Part shown: positions 12,101-22,186 of the stretch, piece after piece
Numbering within the stretch: position 1 is the first letter of the stretch
How the letters are laid out: every line of letters begins with the position of its first letter
Assembly (NCBI RefSeq): GCF_017654505.1
Contig: NC_054541.1
Span: 46,628,486 to 46,692,485, forward strand
Length of the DNA: 64,000 nt
Direction: 5' to 3'
Origin: Polyodon spathula
Taxonomy: Eukaryota; Chordata; Actinopteri; Acipenseriformes; Polyodontidae
Position numbers and translations under genes: made by a program
The notes under the pieces: model-generated
Database searches by the model: none
What the model saw: the letters and a program-made list of their open reading frames with translations, nothing else
Told to the model about the DNA's origin: nothing

Positions 12101-15100
12101 CCTGTAATTGCTGTCAATTTGATCGCAAGGTTGCAAAGTGTTTCTCAGTATGAACTCGCGCGTTTAGTTTGGGCTTTACTTTGAAATTATAAAGTATGTT
12201 TACAAAATAAAGGCTGCTGGTATTGCATCATAATAAAATATTGCAAAAAAAGTAACCAATATAGTGTCAGAATTTATTTCTAGACAACAGTAGACTAGAT
12301 CGGACTGCTATGCAAAGGAAATCTTATTTCTGTCCCCGTTATAAAGTTAAAGCAGTAATAAGTAGTGTAGTTCACCAGGAACTATTGCAAGACTGGCAGT
12401 CAGCAATTTCAGATTCATAATCTCATTCGCAGGCCAGTGACAACTTGTTGGCGACAGTTTGACAGCGATACTTTAGAATGCAAAGTAGTTTTAGTTTAGC
12501 ACTTGAATGTAGTATAAATTAAAGTACAGTTGTATGTTTGGACATAGTTTTGAAGGGTGAACTGAGTATCGCTAGTGTGTCTTCACGCCCCCTGCCAAAA
12601 CAAAGTGTGTGCAAAGAGACCTCATGTGGTGGTTATTAACGGCTTTTCTAAGTAGTTTAAAGATTTGCCAGTAAGTACAGCAGGACCAAATGTCATTGCG
12701 CTTGTAACGCAACTACTGGATTGCAGGAACATGTTTTTTCTTTGATAAACAAGTTGTCCTTGCATTGTCATTCTGACTTAACGTTTTGCTTGACAGAACT
12801 ACCGGGGAAACTGACCTTGCTTTTAAAATAAGATGTAATTTTCAAACACTGAAACTAAAGCCCAGAGTGATTTTTAACAAATGATATTCTCTGCCTTTTT
12901 AGAGCATGGAAAACCACAAGACCTGTTAAGGCCCAGGGCAGTTTATGGGTAAAGCAGTGTTTTAAAACTACGAAGTACCCATCGGTATGTTCTGGGATGC
13001 AGATGCATGCATTGTTAATGTTCATGGTGCAAACTTCTCAGGCTTGTGAAACTTTAACATTACAACCTCGAGGTTCCAACCTCTGATTTAAATGTACCCC
13101 CCCCCTCAATATTGAATATTTAAAAGGGCTTGTTTTGCCCCAAAATAAATCAATCTTTATCTGGAGTACAGTAAAACTATTCTTGTTCATAATACCATTC
13201 ACATATCAAGCTTGATGTCCTGAAACGTTTGATATATGCAGATTAAATCCACATTGCTCACATGTTCACTTTGCAGCTAAAAACTGAATTTGGTTGGAGC
13301 GCTTGCTATGTTTTACATTTCGTTCAACCTCTTCTTGCTTTTTGCTTTTTCTGTGTCTCGTTATATGTATAAAGTCTAATGGATTCTGACTTCATTTTTC
13401 AGCTTGCCAAAGGTGGTGAAGAGACGTGTTAATGCATTGAAGAACCTCCAAGTAAAGTGTGCCCACATCGAAGCCAAGTTCTATGAAGAAGTACACGAGT
13501 TGGAAAGAAAGTATGCATCACTCTACCAGCCCCTCTTTGACAAGGTAAGGTGACAAGAAGGGGTGTAATGATTCAGAGTACCTGATGCATTGTATTAATG
13601 GTGGGGTTGAGGTTTGTACCCAAGTGTAAACTCCACTGTGCACAATAGATTTATGTCCCTTGTGTGGAGTGTAAACCCTAACAGTACAGTTCAGTGGCTG
13701 ACAGGCATGGCTGATTCAATAACAAACTGTTAAACCAGCTGGTTGGAAATATTACATTGTGTACTTTCCTGACCTAAAATGATATAATGGTGGAGTTGGT
13801 GAACTGTGTAAAACAATTGCATGCATGCAGCATTTACATTTTATAGGATTAGCTATTGTAATGTACAATGCATTATTGCCGTGTTGGTATCAAAGTAAAA
13901 CGAATGGCTTCCCTTGTTACTTTCAGAGAAGTGAAATCATCAATGCTGCTTATGAACCAACTGATGAAGAATGTGAATGGAAAGCAGATGAGGAGGAAGA
14001 ACTGACAGTAAGTAGTCAGGTACAAGAGACTTTACACTGTTTCACCTCAAGGTGTCTCCATGGTTTAGGATTGAGCATAGCATGCACACCATTGCTCTAC
14101 CTCTTTATAGATGCGAATACTGATCACTCGTTTTATCACCAAACTCCTCTGATGTGATCCAAGTCATTTATTTTTACTATAACCTCTCAAAAAGCTCTGC
14201 AAATGTCTGATTCTTTTAGCGCTGGATGCAGAAGCAGCTACCACCTTTGTTTATGTCAGTGTTATCTCTGTAGTATAGGGGGCTATGACACACGGCCGCT
14301 TTTTCTTTTTTTCTTCTGGCTCCTATCGGTCTCACTTGGCCATTGGAAGGTTTTCTCAGCTTTTTCCATAGAAAAAATGACTAGAGACAAGTGCATTACG
14401 TCTTTTTGATGTTGGACAGGTTCCGACATCGGCCTGGAAAGTGAAAATTGTAATGTCGGACCGTAAAGGGGTAATGGTTACAAAATCTCACTACTTAATC
14501 CTGTTTCTTTAGTGAACCATGTATTCTGTAACAGGCTGCTTTATTTGTCAAAAACAGGAATTCAGGGCTTTAATTTCTTTGTGTGCTGGGGGGCGCTTCC
14601 CCCCATGCTTCAGCCAATTTTTTTATGCATGTAACTTTTATTTTTTAGAATGTAATTGCACTTAATATCTGATAAGAGCATTGGACTCCAAAAACGTAAC
14701 CTAAGCTGTGAATTCATTGAAAAGCCAATGAACTTTTAAACCAGCCAGGTAGATGACTTTTATGGTGCCTGAGTAATATGCACGTAACCATCGTGGCGAC
14801 GAAGCCCTGAAATCAACTGGCTTAGTGTAAAGAGTTAAATAAATGTTTGCATGAGTATAGTATGCGGGTCATTTTTTTGTTAAAATGTATTATCTGGCCA
14901 GTCAGGGATGTAACCTCTATTTATAACATTGTTCCTATGAGAAAATGTGCTTTGACTTACGATGTGTCTCTCTCTCTCTCCTCATTTTTGTAGTCGAATA
15001 CATGTCAAAAAATATTTGGTCAGATATTTGTCCCAGCACATAATGCCTGATACTTCCTGACTTACTAAAATACAACTGTGTAGTTGATTTGTGGATATAA

Positions 15101-18100
15101 TGAAATCTCTGAACTTCAGTGATGCCTTATGTTTTATTTCTTTGCCTTATGTGTTTTTTAAACCTGTTCCTTAACACAGGAGGAGATGAAGGAAAAGGCA
15201 AAGGTTGATGAGGAGAAAAAAGATGAGGAAAAAGAAGATCCAAAAGGAGTTCCAGAATTCTGGCTGACAGTCTTTAAGAACGTTGACTTGCTCAGTGACA
15301 TGCTACAGGCGAGTGCCTAGACATGTTGTATTGCATTGCTGTGCTGCATGCATGAGGGGGGTGGAGGGTTGAGACTTTAATGGCTGCAGCAGGTGCAACA
15401 TGGGCAAACCTGCTTTAAAACGTAGTGTTACTGAACCTGTCAACCTTAATGTGTCGGGCAGCGTTAGTTTTGATTGGTGCTTTTTGTTTAAGATCTCCAT
15501 TTTGTAGTGGAAATAGTTTAACTCAATTTACAGACCCCCTTCTATTTTGAGATGGTGAGCTTGTGCTGCCACCTTGTGATAATTACAAGGATGTAAATTG
15601 CTCGTGCTTGTCGTATGTCTAGCATCAGAGTTATAAATACCAAGAGTTGTCAGAAAAAAATATTATGAAATAAAGGAAGCTTGTTATATAAATTCTGTAA
15701 ATTTCACTTTTGTTACAGGAGCATGATGAACCAATTCTAAAGCACTTAAAAGATATAAAAGTTAAATTCTCAGACCCTGGGCAACCAATGGTAAGTTATT
15801 TGTTTCTCTATGTTTGTTTCTCTTGTTTCTCTACTAAAATGCAACTTATGTATGGTAGGCGGTACCTATTTATTTAGCTTTTATATAACTACTAGCAAAA
15901 GAAGAAATAACACATTTGGGTCATCTAGAGCAGAATACAAAAAATGCATCTGACCTTTTTATTAGTGTATTTCAGCTTGATGAACAGTAAAGTTGTCATG
16001 TCACTGTAGAAAATTGAATCTTCTTTCCTTCTCGTCAGAATTTCACGCTAGAGTTTTATTTTGAATGCAATGACTTCTTCTCAAATGAACTGCTGGTAAA
16101 AACATACAAGATGCGGTCAGAACCAGATGAGTCGGATCCCTTTGCTTTTGATGGACCAGAAATCATGGGCTGCACAGGGTAAGAACTGTAGTAATATATC
16201 CTCTAACCAATGCAGCTTTATTAGCAGACAGTGCTCACACGAAATGCAATGAAGAATTAGCTTCATTGCGTCATGCATGATTATTTCATTTCAATTCTTT
16301 TTTTTTCAGTTGTCAGATTGACTGGAAGAAGGGAAAGAACATCACATTGAAAACGATTAAAAAGAAACAGAAGCACAAGGGACGAGGCACAGTGAGGACG
16401 GTTACCAAAACGGTGCCAAATGATTCCTTCTTCAATTTCTTCACTCCTCCGGAAGGTAAGCACACGATACCTTATGTACATGTTTTCAAATTACTGTGCT
16501 GGGACACCCTAGGTTTCACAGCCCTTGATGGTACATTTTGAGTCAAAGCTGCATGATGAATCTTGCCAATTTTATTTTCTGTGCTTTTAGCTGAACTATA
16601 TGGCTGTTTTAGATACATCGCTGTATTCTTAATTCAAAGCAAGTGTCCATATCTGAAAGTCTTTTATATAGTCCAGTCTGTTTTTGTTTTTTGTTTTTTT
16701 TTAAATCTGCCCTTTTTTTGAGGGACACGTTTGCTTTGCCCATGCTAGCAAAAGTTCATGTAGGAAAACTGCATTATAACCTGAGGGCAGTTCACTAAAT
16801 TCTTATTTTTTTGTTTTCTTTTTATAGTTCCAGAAAGTGGTGAGCTGGTAAGTGTAAAATTACTTCAGTATTCCAGTAATGGGAAGGGGGTGGTTACTGG
16901 TGAGCTTGCACTTTTTAAAATGGTTTTGGATATTTAAATCAATGCACGTGTCTCACATTCAGCCGTGCCACACACATGTTTTGTTTTAGTCTTGCTCTAG
17001 TGGTGCGTGCTGTTCCACTCTAGCATAGTCTCAAGTACAGTGGGTGCTGGTGGTATTCAGCACTTCTATAGAACTTCAGTTTGGTGGTTTTTCAAATATT
17101 GCATTGGCTTGTAAGAGATTGCTGCTGTACAGTAGCTGCTCTTTGCCTAGCAGGGCTCTCCTGTAAATAATGTAAACTAGCAGGTCATTCTGAATATCTG
17201 TCCAAAGGTCTGTGCATGAAACGGCAAACTTATTTCTGGGTGAATTTACAGGATGAAGATTCCGAGGCAATCCTGGCAGCTGACTTTGAAATCGGTCACT
17301 TCCTCCGAGAGCGCATTGTCCCGCGGGCCGTGCTGTACTTCACAGGCGAGGCCATAGAGGATGACGATGATGATGTGAGTTTTTTATAAAACAAGTCTTG
17401 TACATGGTGATAAATATAGATTTCAGACAAAGCATGTGGTGTGATTGTGCATAGGTTTGAATCGGGTTGTAGACTACCTGTGTTTTTTTTTTTTTTTTGT
17501 TCTAGTATGATGAAGAGGGAGAGGAGGCAGATGATGAGGTAAGTGCATTGTTGTTGCTACTAAAATGACTATTTACAAATACATGAATAGTCTGTCAAAT
17601 GTCTTGTTTTACAATGTGTGTTGCCTTTCTTGGCGATTTCTGTGCCAGCCTAAAATTCCTTGCAGCTTGACATCAGTCTCGACTGCAGCTACTTTCAGAT
17701 GTAGCTATTGGTCCCCAGTGCTTGGAGACTGGCAGACCTGAGGTACCTTAGTTAGTTTCCAGTTTCTTCTCAGTTGACTTGCCCTAATTTTAAATATGAA
17801 TGGAGGATGTGTGATTTAAGGCTCGACCAGCTAACAGGGTGGCATAGAAGCTACTGCTGTGTTGCTTGGAAGGCATTTCTTAGTGTGCATGTGTGATTTT
17901 TTTTTTTTTTTTGATTTTTTATTTATTTATTTATTTACTTAATTTTTTTGTATGTGTGTATATATATAAGTGTCTTGTTTTAAAATAGGAAGGAGAAGAG
18001 GAAGCAGATGAGGAAAACGATCCCAATTATGACCCCAAGGTGGGAATTTATTTAGCTTGGTTTAAGTGTTTGGGCAACTTAAGTCCCATAAAATAACAAT

Positions 18101-19332
18101 TTGGTTGAAACATTTTTATAGTGAATTCAACATACAGAACACATACTGTCTTATGCATGCCATTAGCATGATTTTAAAAAATATATATTTGTATTTAAAC
18201 AGTATTTTTTGGAGAACTACATCACATTTGGGGAGGGTCAGATTTGCTTGACTAATACAGGATTGGCTGATCTAGAAACTATTAACCTCCTGGTGGGGTT
18301 TGGGTGGAGGTTCTCCATACCCCTCTTTGACCAGGAGAGAATCATGTGAGCCTGTTCACTGAACTTTTAAATAGAATGCACATGTTTCAATATAGACCAC
18401 GTTACTTTAATTCTACTAAATGTACAGACGTCTCCTAGATTTAGACCCTCCAAATAATTCTACGCATGTTCTAAAACGGTTCTGTTCTTTTGACTCTAAA
18501 CCCTTTTTATTGCTTCATCTACAATCACTCTGCACTTTGTCAGTTCCTTTCTAAATTTTTCCTTGCTAGGTTTAATGATGTCTGTAGAAATAACCCTATC
18601 CCAGTAGGTAAGGCTAATTGTCAGTTTAACACACCTTATATTTGTATGTGCTTTTCCACTGTACACTTCTTGGGCACTAATGTGGTTTTATTTTCAATAA
18701 CCTGCTTTTGCAACAGTACTGTATTTCTTCTGTATGTTGAAGCTAGTTTAAACTCAAATGGGTTTGGTACTTGCAACTGCATGTGTACATCCTAAAGCTC
18801 TGCTAATCCTATATAGCTGGACATTGTGGGCTGTGTGATTTTGGAAGAAAAGGGGAAGCACTATTTTGTAGAAAATGTGTTCCTTAGCTGATTTTTTTTT
18901 TTTTAATTTCCTGGAAGTATTGAGAGCCTGACTGGACATATGTGCAGTCATTCTAACCTTCAGAATAAAAAAAATACATTTAATAAACAATTTTAACCCA
19001 GCCTGGGTGTAAACAGTTGATGGTTTTTCCTGTTTTCAGTTAGTGTTAAAGATTGTAGTTTCTGCAACTTCCAGAACAGTAAAACCTTTGCAAGTACCAC
19101 CCATACCATAAATCCTTGACCATTTTTGGGGGGGGGATAATTTTTTTGTTTGAAGTCTTTGACATTTTGAAATTAGTCCAACCTGAGCAGGTTTAGATAG
19201 GCAAACTTATACTAAACACTTGGGGTTTAATGCATTTGCTGTGTGTTTTTTCCTAAAGGGATTTTATGTGATGTTTTATGTTTATCTCAACAGAAGGATG
19301 CAAATCCACCACCTGAGTGCAAACAGCAGTGA
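2460..19332 (+). CDS. nap1l1: NAP1L1, nucleosome assembly protein 1-like 1 (14 coding exons)
   Basis: Joined coding exons: 2460-2476, 3426-3514, 11300-11402, 13403-13544, 13927-14007, 15180-15308, 15719-15790, 16039-16178, 16310-16455, 16828-16847, 17252-17374, 17506-17538, 17989-18039, 19294-19332. They total 1185 nt, or 394 residues plus stop (human NAP1L1 is about 391). The protein starts MADIDNK, has an acidic N-terminus (residues 16-31), the NAP fold (about 70-345) with its long dimerisation helix, a basic patch KKKQKHKGRGTVR (275-287) that fits a nuclear localisation signal, an acidic C-terminal tail (about 312-381) and ends CKQQ, a CaaX-like box. NAP1 proteins bind H2A-H2B and H3-H4, shuttle between cytoplasm and nucleus and assist nucleosome assembly and exchange. 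The N-terminus and the CKQQ end separate it from NAP1L4. Frame is kept across all junctions and no inactivating change was seen. All introns are GT-AG except one GC-AG. Confidence in identity is very high; exon edges were read by eye. Confidence 0.97.
3426..3514 (+). CDS. nap1l1: NAP1L1 exon 3: acidic N-terminal segment
   Basis: Codes for residues 6-35 plus one base of codon 36, including the run VEEVEEEETGED typical of NAP1L1. The acceptor is TTCTTGCAG and the donor G|GTAAGA. The segment lies outside the folded NAP domain. Confidence 0.95.
3914..4345. mobile_element. Possible hAT-type terminal fragments
   Basis: CAGGGGTTTTCAATCTTTTT followed by a CATACCCCTTTCC stretch resembles the left end of Charlie-like hAT elements. 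About 320 bp further on, 4240-4345 is a palindrome-rich block built of repeated GGATTCGG / CCGAAT words, also common near hAT ends. No matching right end or target duplication was found, so these are probably fragments. Confidence 0.3.
6367..7111 (-). mobile_element. Tc1/mariner element, 5' half, broken
   Basis: On the minus strand the terminal sequence CTGTACCAGTCAAAAGTTTG begins at about 7111. An open stretch then starts at 6659 with MAKYAQLSTTLRNEGQSLRQ and IARSLQVSVTAVAKT, the N-terminal helix-turn-helix of fish Tc1 transposases, ending at KTGSHED and a stop (6519-6521). Beyond the stop, other frames keep family motifs (resembling LRNRRLTAPEIQA), so stops and shifts have accumulated. The DDE catalytic domain and the 3' inverted repeat are absent. 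Element and gene point in opposite directions. Confidence 0.8.
7113..7152. repeat. TG microsatellite at Tc1 end
   Basis: A TG run with one interruption, followed by TATATATA. It begins exactly where the Tc1 terminus ends. Confidence 0.8.
8010..8215 (-). pseudogene. Possible collagen-like (Gly-X-Y) relic
   Basis: Minus-strand reading gives short Gly-X-Y stretches in shifting frames: GPKGPGSK near 8210, then KGSQGL, then GPRGSQGEK near 8110, and GAPGV near 8020. The pattern suggests a decayed copy or exon of a collagen-domain gene. The region is short, broken by shifts and has no splice sites I trust, so chance is not excluded. Confidence 0.3.
9083..9272. repeat. Poly-G tracts with a duplicated spacer
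   Basis: Two G tracts, 9111-9212 (about 100 nt with five single-base interruptions) and 9247-9272 (26 nt), are each preceded by the same 23-bp sequence (9083-9105 and 9213-9235) and by GATC. So a unit of spacer plus G-run is duplicated. Such tracts can form G-quadruplexes, and are also where assemblies fail. Confidence 0.85.
10476..11043 (+). mobile_element. piggyBac-like MITE with TTAA target sites
   Basis: TTAA at 10472-10475 and at 11044-11047 bound the element. Just inside are inverted repeats: left CAGTTTGCAGTCCA and right (read on the other strand) CCCTTTGCAGTCCA. TTAA targets and CCCT-type ends fit the piggyBac superfamily. No transposase was recognised inside, so it is a non-autonomous element of 568 bp. 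A second copy lies in intron 6 in the opposite orientation. Confidence 0.8.
11300..11402 (+). CDS. nap1l1: NAP1L1 exon 4: start of NAP domain
   Basis: Codes for residues 36-70, reading RQLTVQMMQNPQILAALQER and onward, nearly identical to the vertebrate protein. The acceptor is TGGTTTCAG and the donor AG|GTAACA. The upstream intron is 7.8 kb, the longest in the gene. Confidence 0.96.
11403..13402 (+). other. nap1l1: NAP1L1 intron 4 (2.0 kb)
   Basis: It contains a CTCF-like motif (11622-11635), a poly-T run (11956-11978) and otherwise no feature I can name. Donor GTAACA, acceptor TTTTTCAG. Confidence 0.8.
11622..11635 (-). promoter_or_regulatory. CTCF-like core motif
   Basis: The minus strand reads CCAGCAGATGGCAC, which fits the CTCF core consensus CCASYAGRKGGCRS at every position. 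It is intronic in NAP1L1. A 14-bp degenerate motif occurs by chance now and then, and occupancy cannot be judged from sequence. Confidence 0.4.
13403..13544 (+). CDS. nap1l1: NAP1L1 exon 5: dimerisation helix
   Basis: Codes for residues 71-117 (LPKVVKRRVNALKNLQVKCA and onward to YQPLFDK). In NAP1 structures this stretch belongs to the long helix that forms the dimer. The acceptor is TTTTTCAG and the donor AAG|GTAAGG; the exon ends in phase 0. Confidence 0.97.
13927..14007 (+). CDS. nap1l1: NAP1L1 exon 6
   Basis: Codes for residues 118-144 (RSEIINAAYEPTDEECEWKA and a Glu-rich end). The acceptor is TTACTTTCAG and the donor ACA|GTAAGT. A piggyBac-like MITE fragment starts only about 90 bp downstream. 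Confidence 0.95.
14008..15179 (+). other. nap1l1: NAP1L1 intron 6 (1.2 kb)
   Basis: The first third is taken up by a piggyBac-like MITE fragment (14095-14474). The rest has a short CT run (14971-14982) and no other feature I can support. Confidence 0.8.
14095..14474 (-). mobile_element. piggyBac-like MITE, second copy, truncated
   Basis: Read on the minus strand from 14474, this matches the 10476-11043 element along most of its length: the start CCCCTTTACGGTCCGACATT, a TTTCCAG block, a GAGAAAACCTT block, then CAGACATTTGCAGAGCTTTT. The end TTAA has become TTAC. Similarity stops near 14095, about 90 bp from exon 6, so the far end is missing. Confidence 0.75.
15180..15308 (+). CDS. nap1l1: NAP1L1 exon 7, ends at a GC donor
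   Basis: Codes for residues 145-187: a charged linker, then DPKGVPEFWLTVFKNVDLLS and DMLQ. The acceptor is TTAACACAG. The exon must end at CAG because the next exon continues EHDEPIL, as in other NAP1L1 proteins. The intron therefore starts GCGAGT rather than GT. The nearest GT, at 15313, would break the frame. Confidence 0.93.
15719..15790 (+). CDS. nap1l1: NAP1L1 exon 8
   Basis: Codes for residues 188-211 (EHDEPILKHLKDIKVKFSDP and GQPM), among the most conserved parts of the NAP fold. The acceptor is TTGTTACAG and the donor ATG|GTAAGT; both ends are phase 0. Confidence 0.96.
16039..16178 (+). CDS. nap1l1: NAP1L1 exon 9: beta-sheet part of NAP domain
   Basis: Codes for residues 212-257 plus two bases of Gly258. 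It opens NFTLEFYFECNDFFSNELLV, which differs from the human SFVLEFHFEPNEYFTNEVLT at several positions and is the most diverged part of the protein here. It then returns to the conserved KTYKMRSEPDESDPFAFDGP. The acceptor is CTCGTCAG and the donor GG|GTAAGA. Confidence 0.94.
16310..16455 (+). CDS. nap1l1: NAP1L1 exon 10: basic patch / nuclear localisation signal
   Basis: Codes for residues 259-306, including KTIKKKQKHKGRGTVR and the FFNFF motif near the end of the NAP domain. In NAP1 the basic stretch sits on a beta-hairpin and serves as nuclear localisation signal. The acceptor is TTTTTTCAG and the donor G|GTAAGC. Confidence 0.96.
16828..16847 (+). CDS. nap1l1: NAP1L1 exon 11: 20-nt micro-exon
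   Basis: This exon of 20 nt codes for V(P)ESGEL (completing codon 307, then residues 308-313). The acceptor is TTTTTATAG and the donor CTG|GTAAGT. It is supported because the flanking exons require exactly VPESG-L here, and only this exon restores the frame. Confidence 0.9.
17252..17374 (+). CDS. nap1l1: NAP1L1 exon 12
   Basis: Codes for residues 314-354 (DEDSEAILAADFEIGHFLRE and RIVPRAVLYFTGEAIEDDDDD). It closes the NAP fold and begins the acidic tail. The acceptor is AATTTACAG and the donor GAT|GTGAGT. Confidence 0.96.
17506..17538 (+). CDS. nap1l1: NAP1L1 exon 13: acidic tail, 33 nt
   Basis: Codes for YDEEGEEADDE (residues 355-365). The acceptor is TTGTTCTAG after a T-run and the donor GAG|GTAAGT. 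Both ends are phase 0, so skipping it would only shorten the tail. Confidence 0.92.
17989..18039 (+). CDS. nap1l1: NAP1L1 exon 14: acidic tail, 51 nt
   Basis: Codes for EGEEEADEENDPNYDPK (residues 366-382). The acceptor is TTAAAATAG and the donor AAG|GTGGGA, a weaker donor than the others. Both ends are phase 0. Reading through the donor gives GGNLFSLV and onward, an alternative C-terminus lacking the CaaX-like end. Confidence 0.92.
18040..19293 (+). other. nap1l1: NAP1L1 last coding-region intron (1.25 kb)
   Basis: Nothing beyond the splice sites (GTGGGA donor, CTCAACAG acceptor) is recognised. Its open frames are short and unlike any protein I know. Confidence 0.75.
19294..19332 (+). CDS. 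nap1l1: NAP1L1 last coding exon, CKQQ end
   Basis: Codes for KDANPPPECKQQ and the stop TGA at 19330-19332. The acceptor is CTCAACAG. The C-terminal CKQQ is a CaaX-like sequence conserved in vertebrate NAP1L1, so prenylation is possible. Confidence 0.95.
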   Translation, partial: KDANPPPECKQQ

Positions 19333-20080
19333 AGCCTGCGTATGTGGCCTTGAGGATTAACTGCACTGTAACAGCTTATTAAACAAAACCTAGTTACTTA
19401 CAGCCTTATACTGTTTTGTATTTTCTTGTTAGAAATAAGTTTACATTTCTTTTTGTTACAAAATCATGAAGGGCCGGTTTCAGGCCTTGGCTCATTCTGC
19501 ATAGTATTTTAATAGAATACAATACATACAATAAAATAAGTTAGACTGCAGTAAATCCAACTTCAAAGAAAAAAAATAAAGGAAAGCATGACATTGTTTA
19601 TTCACTGCTAAATAGTTTGGGTTCTTGTGAAGCTGCTTGTATTGCTTTTTGACAACAACTGTGGAAAGACTTTGTAAAAAAATTTCAAATTCAGAGACCA
19701 GTGTTTGTTTGGCCCTATTCCTCCATTAAAGAAGAACCAACCCATTTTTTTCCCCCAGTCGTCTGAATGGGTTTAATATGTCTGTGCTTGCACTAGCTGT
19801 GCCGCCTTTGTTATAGACATGCAGTGCTGCAGTGACTTGTAATAACTAGACTATTAAATATCATATTCAGTTTCTGGCTGTGATAGAGACCGAACTGCGT
19901 AGCCACAGAAGGAAACAAATATGAAACTGAAATGTGTACATGCTGTCTGCTTGTTCGCAGTGGTTTTTGTTTGTGAAACTGACCTACAGAAAAAGAAAAA
20001 AAAAATAAAATAAATAAACTTAGTTAAGGTTACTGTGTACCACTCTGGGTGTGAATAAAAAAATAAATAAAAACAAGTTT
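19333..20080 (+). promoter_or_regulatory. nap1l1: NAP1L1 3' UTR and candidate poly(A) signals
   Basis: AATAAA occurs at 19530-19535, 19575-19580 and 20054-20059. The last is followed within 30 nt by a GT/T-rich stretch (TTTGCGTTTGTCTGCTGTTT), the usual downstream element, so it is the best distal site. Several sites fit the variable 3' UTR lengths common in NAP1L1. The true ends need transcript data. Confidence 0.55.
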
Positions 20081-21940
20081 TGCGTTTGTCTGCTGTTTTA
20101 CTCTCTACTTGATTTGTTCTGGCAACTAAGACAGTCAAAGTCTAAATCGGCCTCACTTAAACATAGCTTTGCAGGTGTCATCGTCAGACTTTTTGGGTCA
20201 TACATAAACACAAAGTATCTAGAACTAATTCAGCAGTAGTGTTATTTCTTAAAGAAGAAAAAAAATTCAAATTGGTGGCCGTGTTTAGGTAACTCAAGAC
20301 TGTTAAGAGCTCTGTGCTTGTTAGTTCTGTTAGTGCAATTGTGTTCAAACATATTAATTGTTTTATGATTTGTGTTTTGCAGCAGTACATAAGTACCCTG
20401 CCAAGGCTGTCCCAGAAAGCCTGTAGCGTACTAACTGCAACCAATAGGAGTTTGTGTGTGTGTGTGTGTGTGTTGCTTTTATTTTTGTTTTATATGAAAC
20501 TTTTTGATACATGTCAACATTTGTGCAATTTCAATGTATTTTAAATTCATATACACCATCTGTATTTGACAACCTAGTGTGAACTTGGTATAAATATTGT
20601 TGCTCCACTGTGGAGATACAGTAGGCCTATAGACTTGCATTTGTACCCATCAGTGTAATAACTTTGCAAGGATACTAGTATTTTGAAAGGGGGTCGAACT
20701 CGATACATTTCTAAATCACATTTGCATTTTTAACGATCTAGTGGAGCACCACATACTGATTAAAATGTGCATGGACATTCTATATTGAGAGTATCAAAAT
20801 TGGGGATGATTGCATGTGCCCCTATGTTGCGCTTTGAGTATACATACAAACATCCATATCTGTATCTACAAATGTGGATGTCAATGTAACTGACCTCCGT
20901 GTTAGTCAATTTAAAAACGATTACAACGCTTTATTAGGATTATGTGGCGGTTTTAACCAAGACCACTCAATTCTGTAAAATTGTTCCTACCCTTTTTAAA
21001 ATGAGATCTAGTGTACATGTTTCCCACATGGGAATTATTGCATTTGTCATTACCATAATGCAACTTTAAATTGTACTGTTAAATCTGTTTCGAGTCTCGC
21101 TTGTAAAGCAGTTTTGTAGAAATGTGTGCGGAGTGGAATGCGCTCGTTTAGCGTCCTTGTGATTCCTTGACTTGCCACGAGGAGGAGATTCCGTTCTGGA
21201 TAGAAACCCATTGACAAGAAAAATGCTTTTTCTTTCAAATACAGTATACGAACAATGTGTTCGGAGATTAAATCAAAAGCTACTAAATGTTCAAATCCAC
21301 ATTGTCTCCGAGCACAACGAACATGGAATACGCGTGAAACTGCATATTTTATTTGGTTTACATTAAGAAACCGTATTACTATTTACAGCAGCAACGAGTG
21401 ATTACTTTATCTAGGTAATTCAGGAGAAAATGCCGATTCAGGGTTGGATTTTTGCGCTGAACGCTAACGTGGGCAAAAAAGAACATAGAAACAAAAATAA
21501 ACTAGATATGGGGAAATGATCTGAGCGCGTAACCATTTGTTTTAACTAAACTCCATTAAATCCACACGTGATAGATAAATTACCCCAAATGCCCGTTCAA
21601 ATGATGGAATTCTGCAGGATATAAATGGGCATTAATCAGTTTTGCTACAACAGGCATATTGATTGTGTTATTATTGGCGAGTGTAGCGCCATTCAGATCT
21701 CGGGAGCTCTACAAACCGTTAACCGTGTTTAATGTGTATTTAAAGGTGTTTCAAAGATATACATTCATTAGCACTGTTTTTTATTTTTTTAAACAGACTC
21801 CCTGTCGGAATCACAATGTATTCTGAGGGGCAGATTTGGCTCTCTTGAGCTGCACAAAGCGAGTTAATTGGGCATTAAAATGGTGTTACGTTAAATGAAT
21901 CTCTCCTCCACATGCTCATATGCGACTCCGCTTGAATTTG
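20081..21940. other. Short intergenic spacer NAP1L1-PHLDA1
   Basis: It has a TG microsatellite (20454-20473) and no protein-like frame. The last few hundred bases are likely to hold PHLDA1 regulatory sequence. Confidence 0.6.
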
Positions 21941-21948
21941 ACACTTGC

Positions 21949-22154
21949 CACGTGTTTGCGAGGACTTCAACTGCAATCAGGACTTGCCTCTCCGCTGGGT
22001 GTCAGCCAGGAGGCGGGACACAGGAAGAGCTCCAGATAAAACCGAGTCCGACTGAATGAGAGAGAATCAGTCACAGTTCTGCAACTGCTACAGACGGGCT
22101 AGTGGAACTCGGGAAGGAGGGGGGAGGCAAGCTGCTACTACTAGCTATAAATAG
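21949..22154 (+). promoter_or_regulatory. phlda1: PHLDA1 promoter: E-box, GC box, TATA box
   Basis: An E-box CACGTG is at 21949-21954, a GC box GGCGGG at 22012-22017 and a strong TATA box TATAAATA at 22146-22153. The ten bases CTATAAATAG (22145-22154) also fit the MEF2 consensus YTAWWWWTAR. Transcription should start near 22171-22182, about 95-100 nt before the start codon. A TATA promoter suits PHLDA1, known as an immediate, stress- and growth-factor-induced gene. Confidence 0.65.
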
Positions 22155-22186
22155 CCAACAACAGTGTACTTGTATGTAGAGCGCTG

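Noticed and set aside
14559..14812. Possible small hAT element (CAGGGCTT ... AAGCCCTG)
   Set aside because: Only about 8 bp of inverted repeat and no 8-bp target duplication.
20691..20705. tRNA B-box-like GGTCGAACTCG
   Set aside because: No A box or cloverleaf can be drawn around it.
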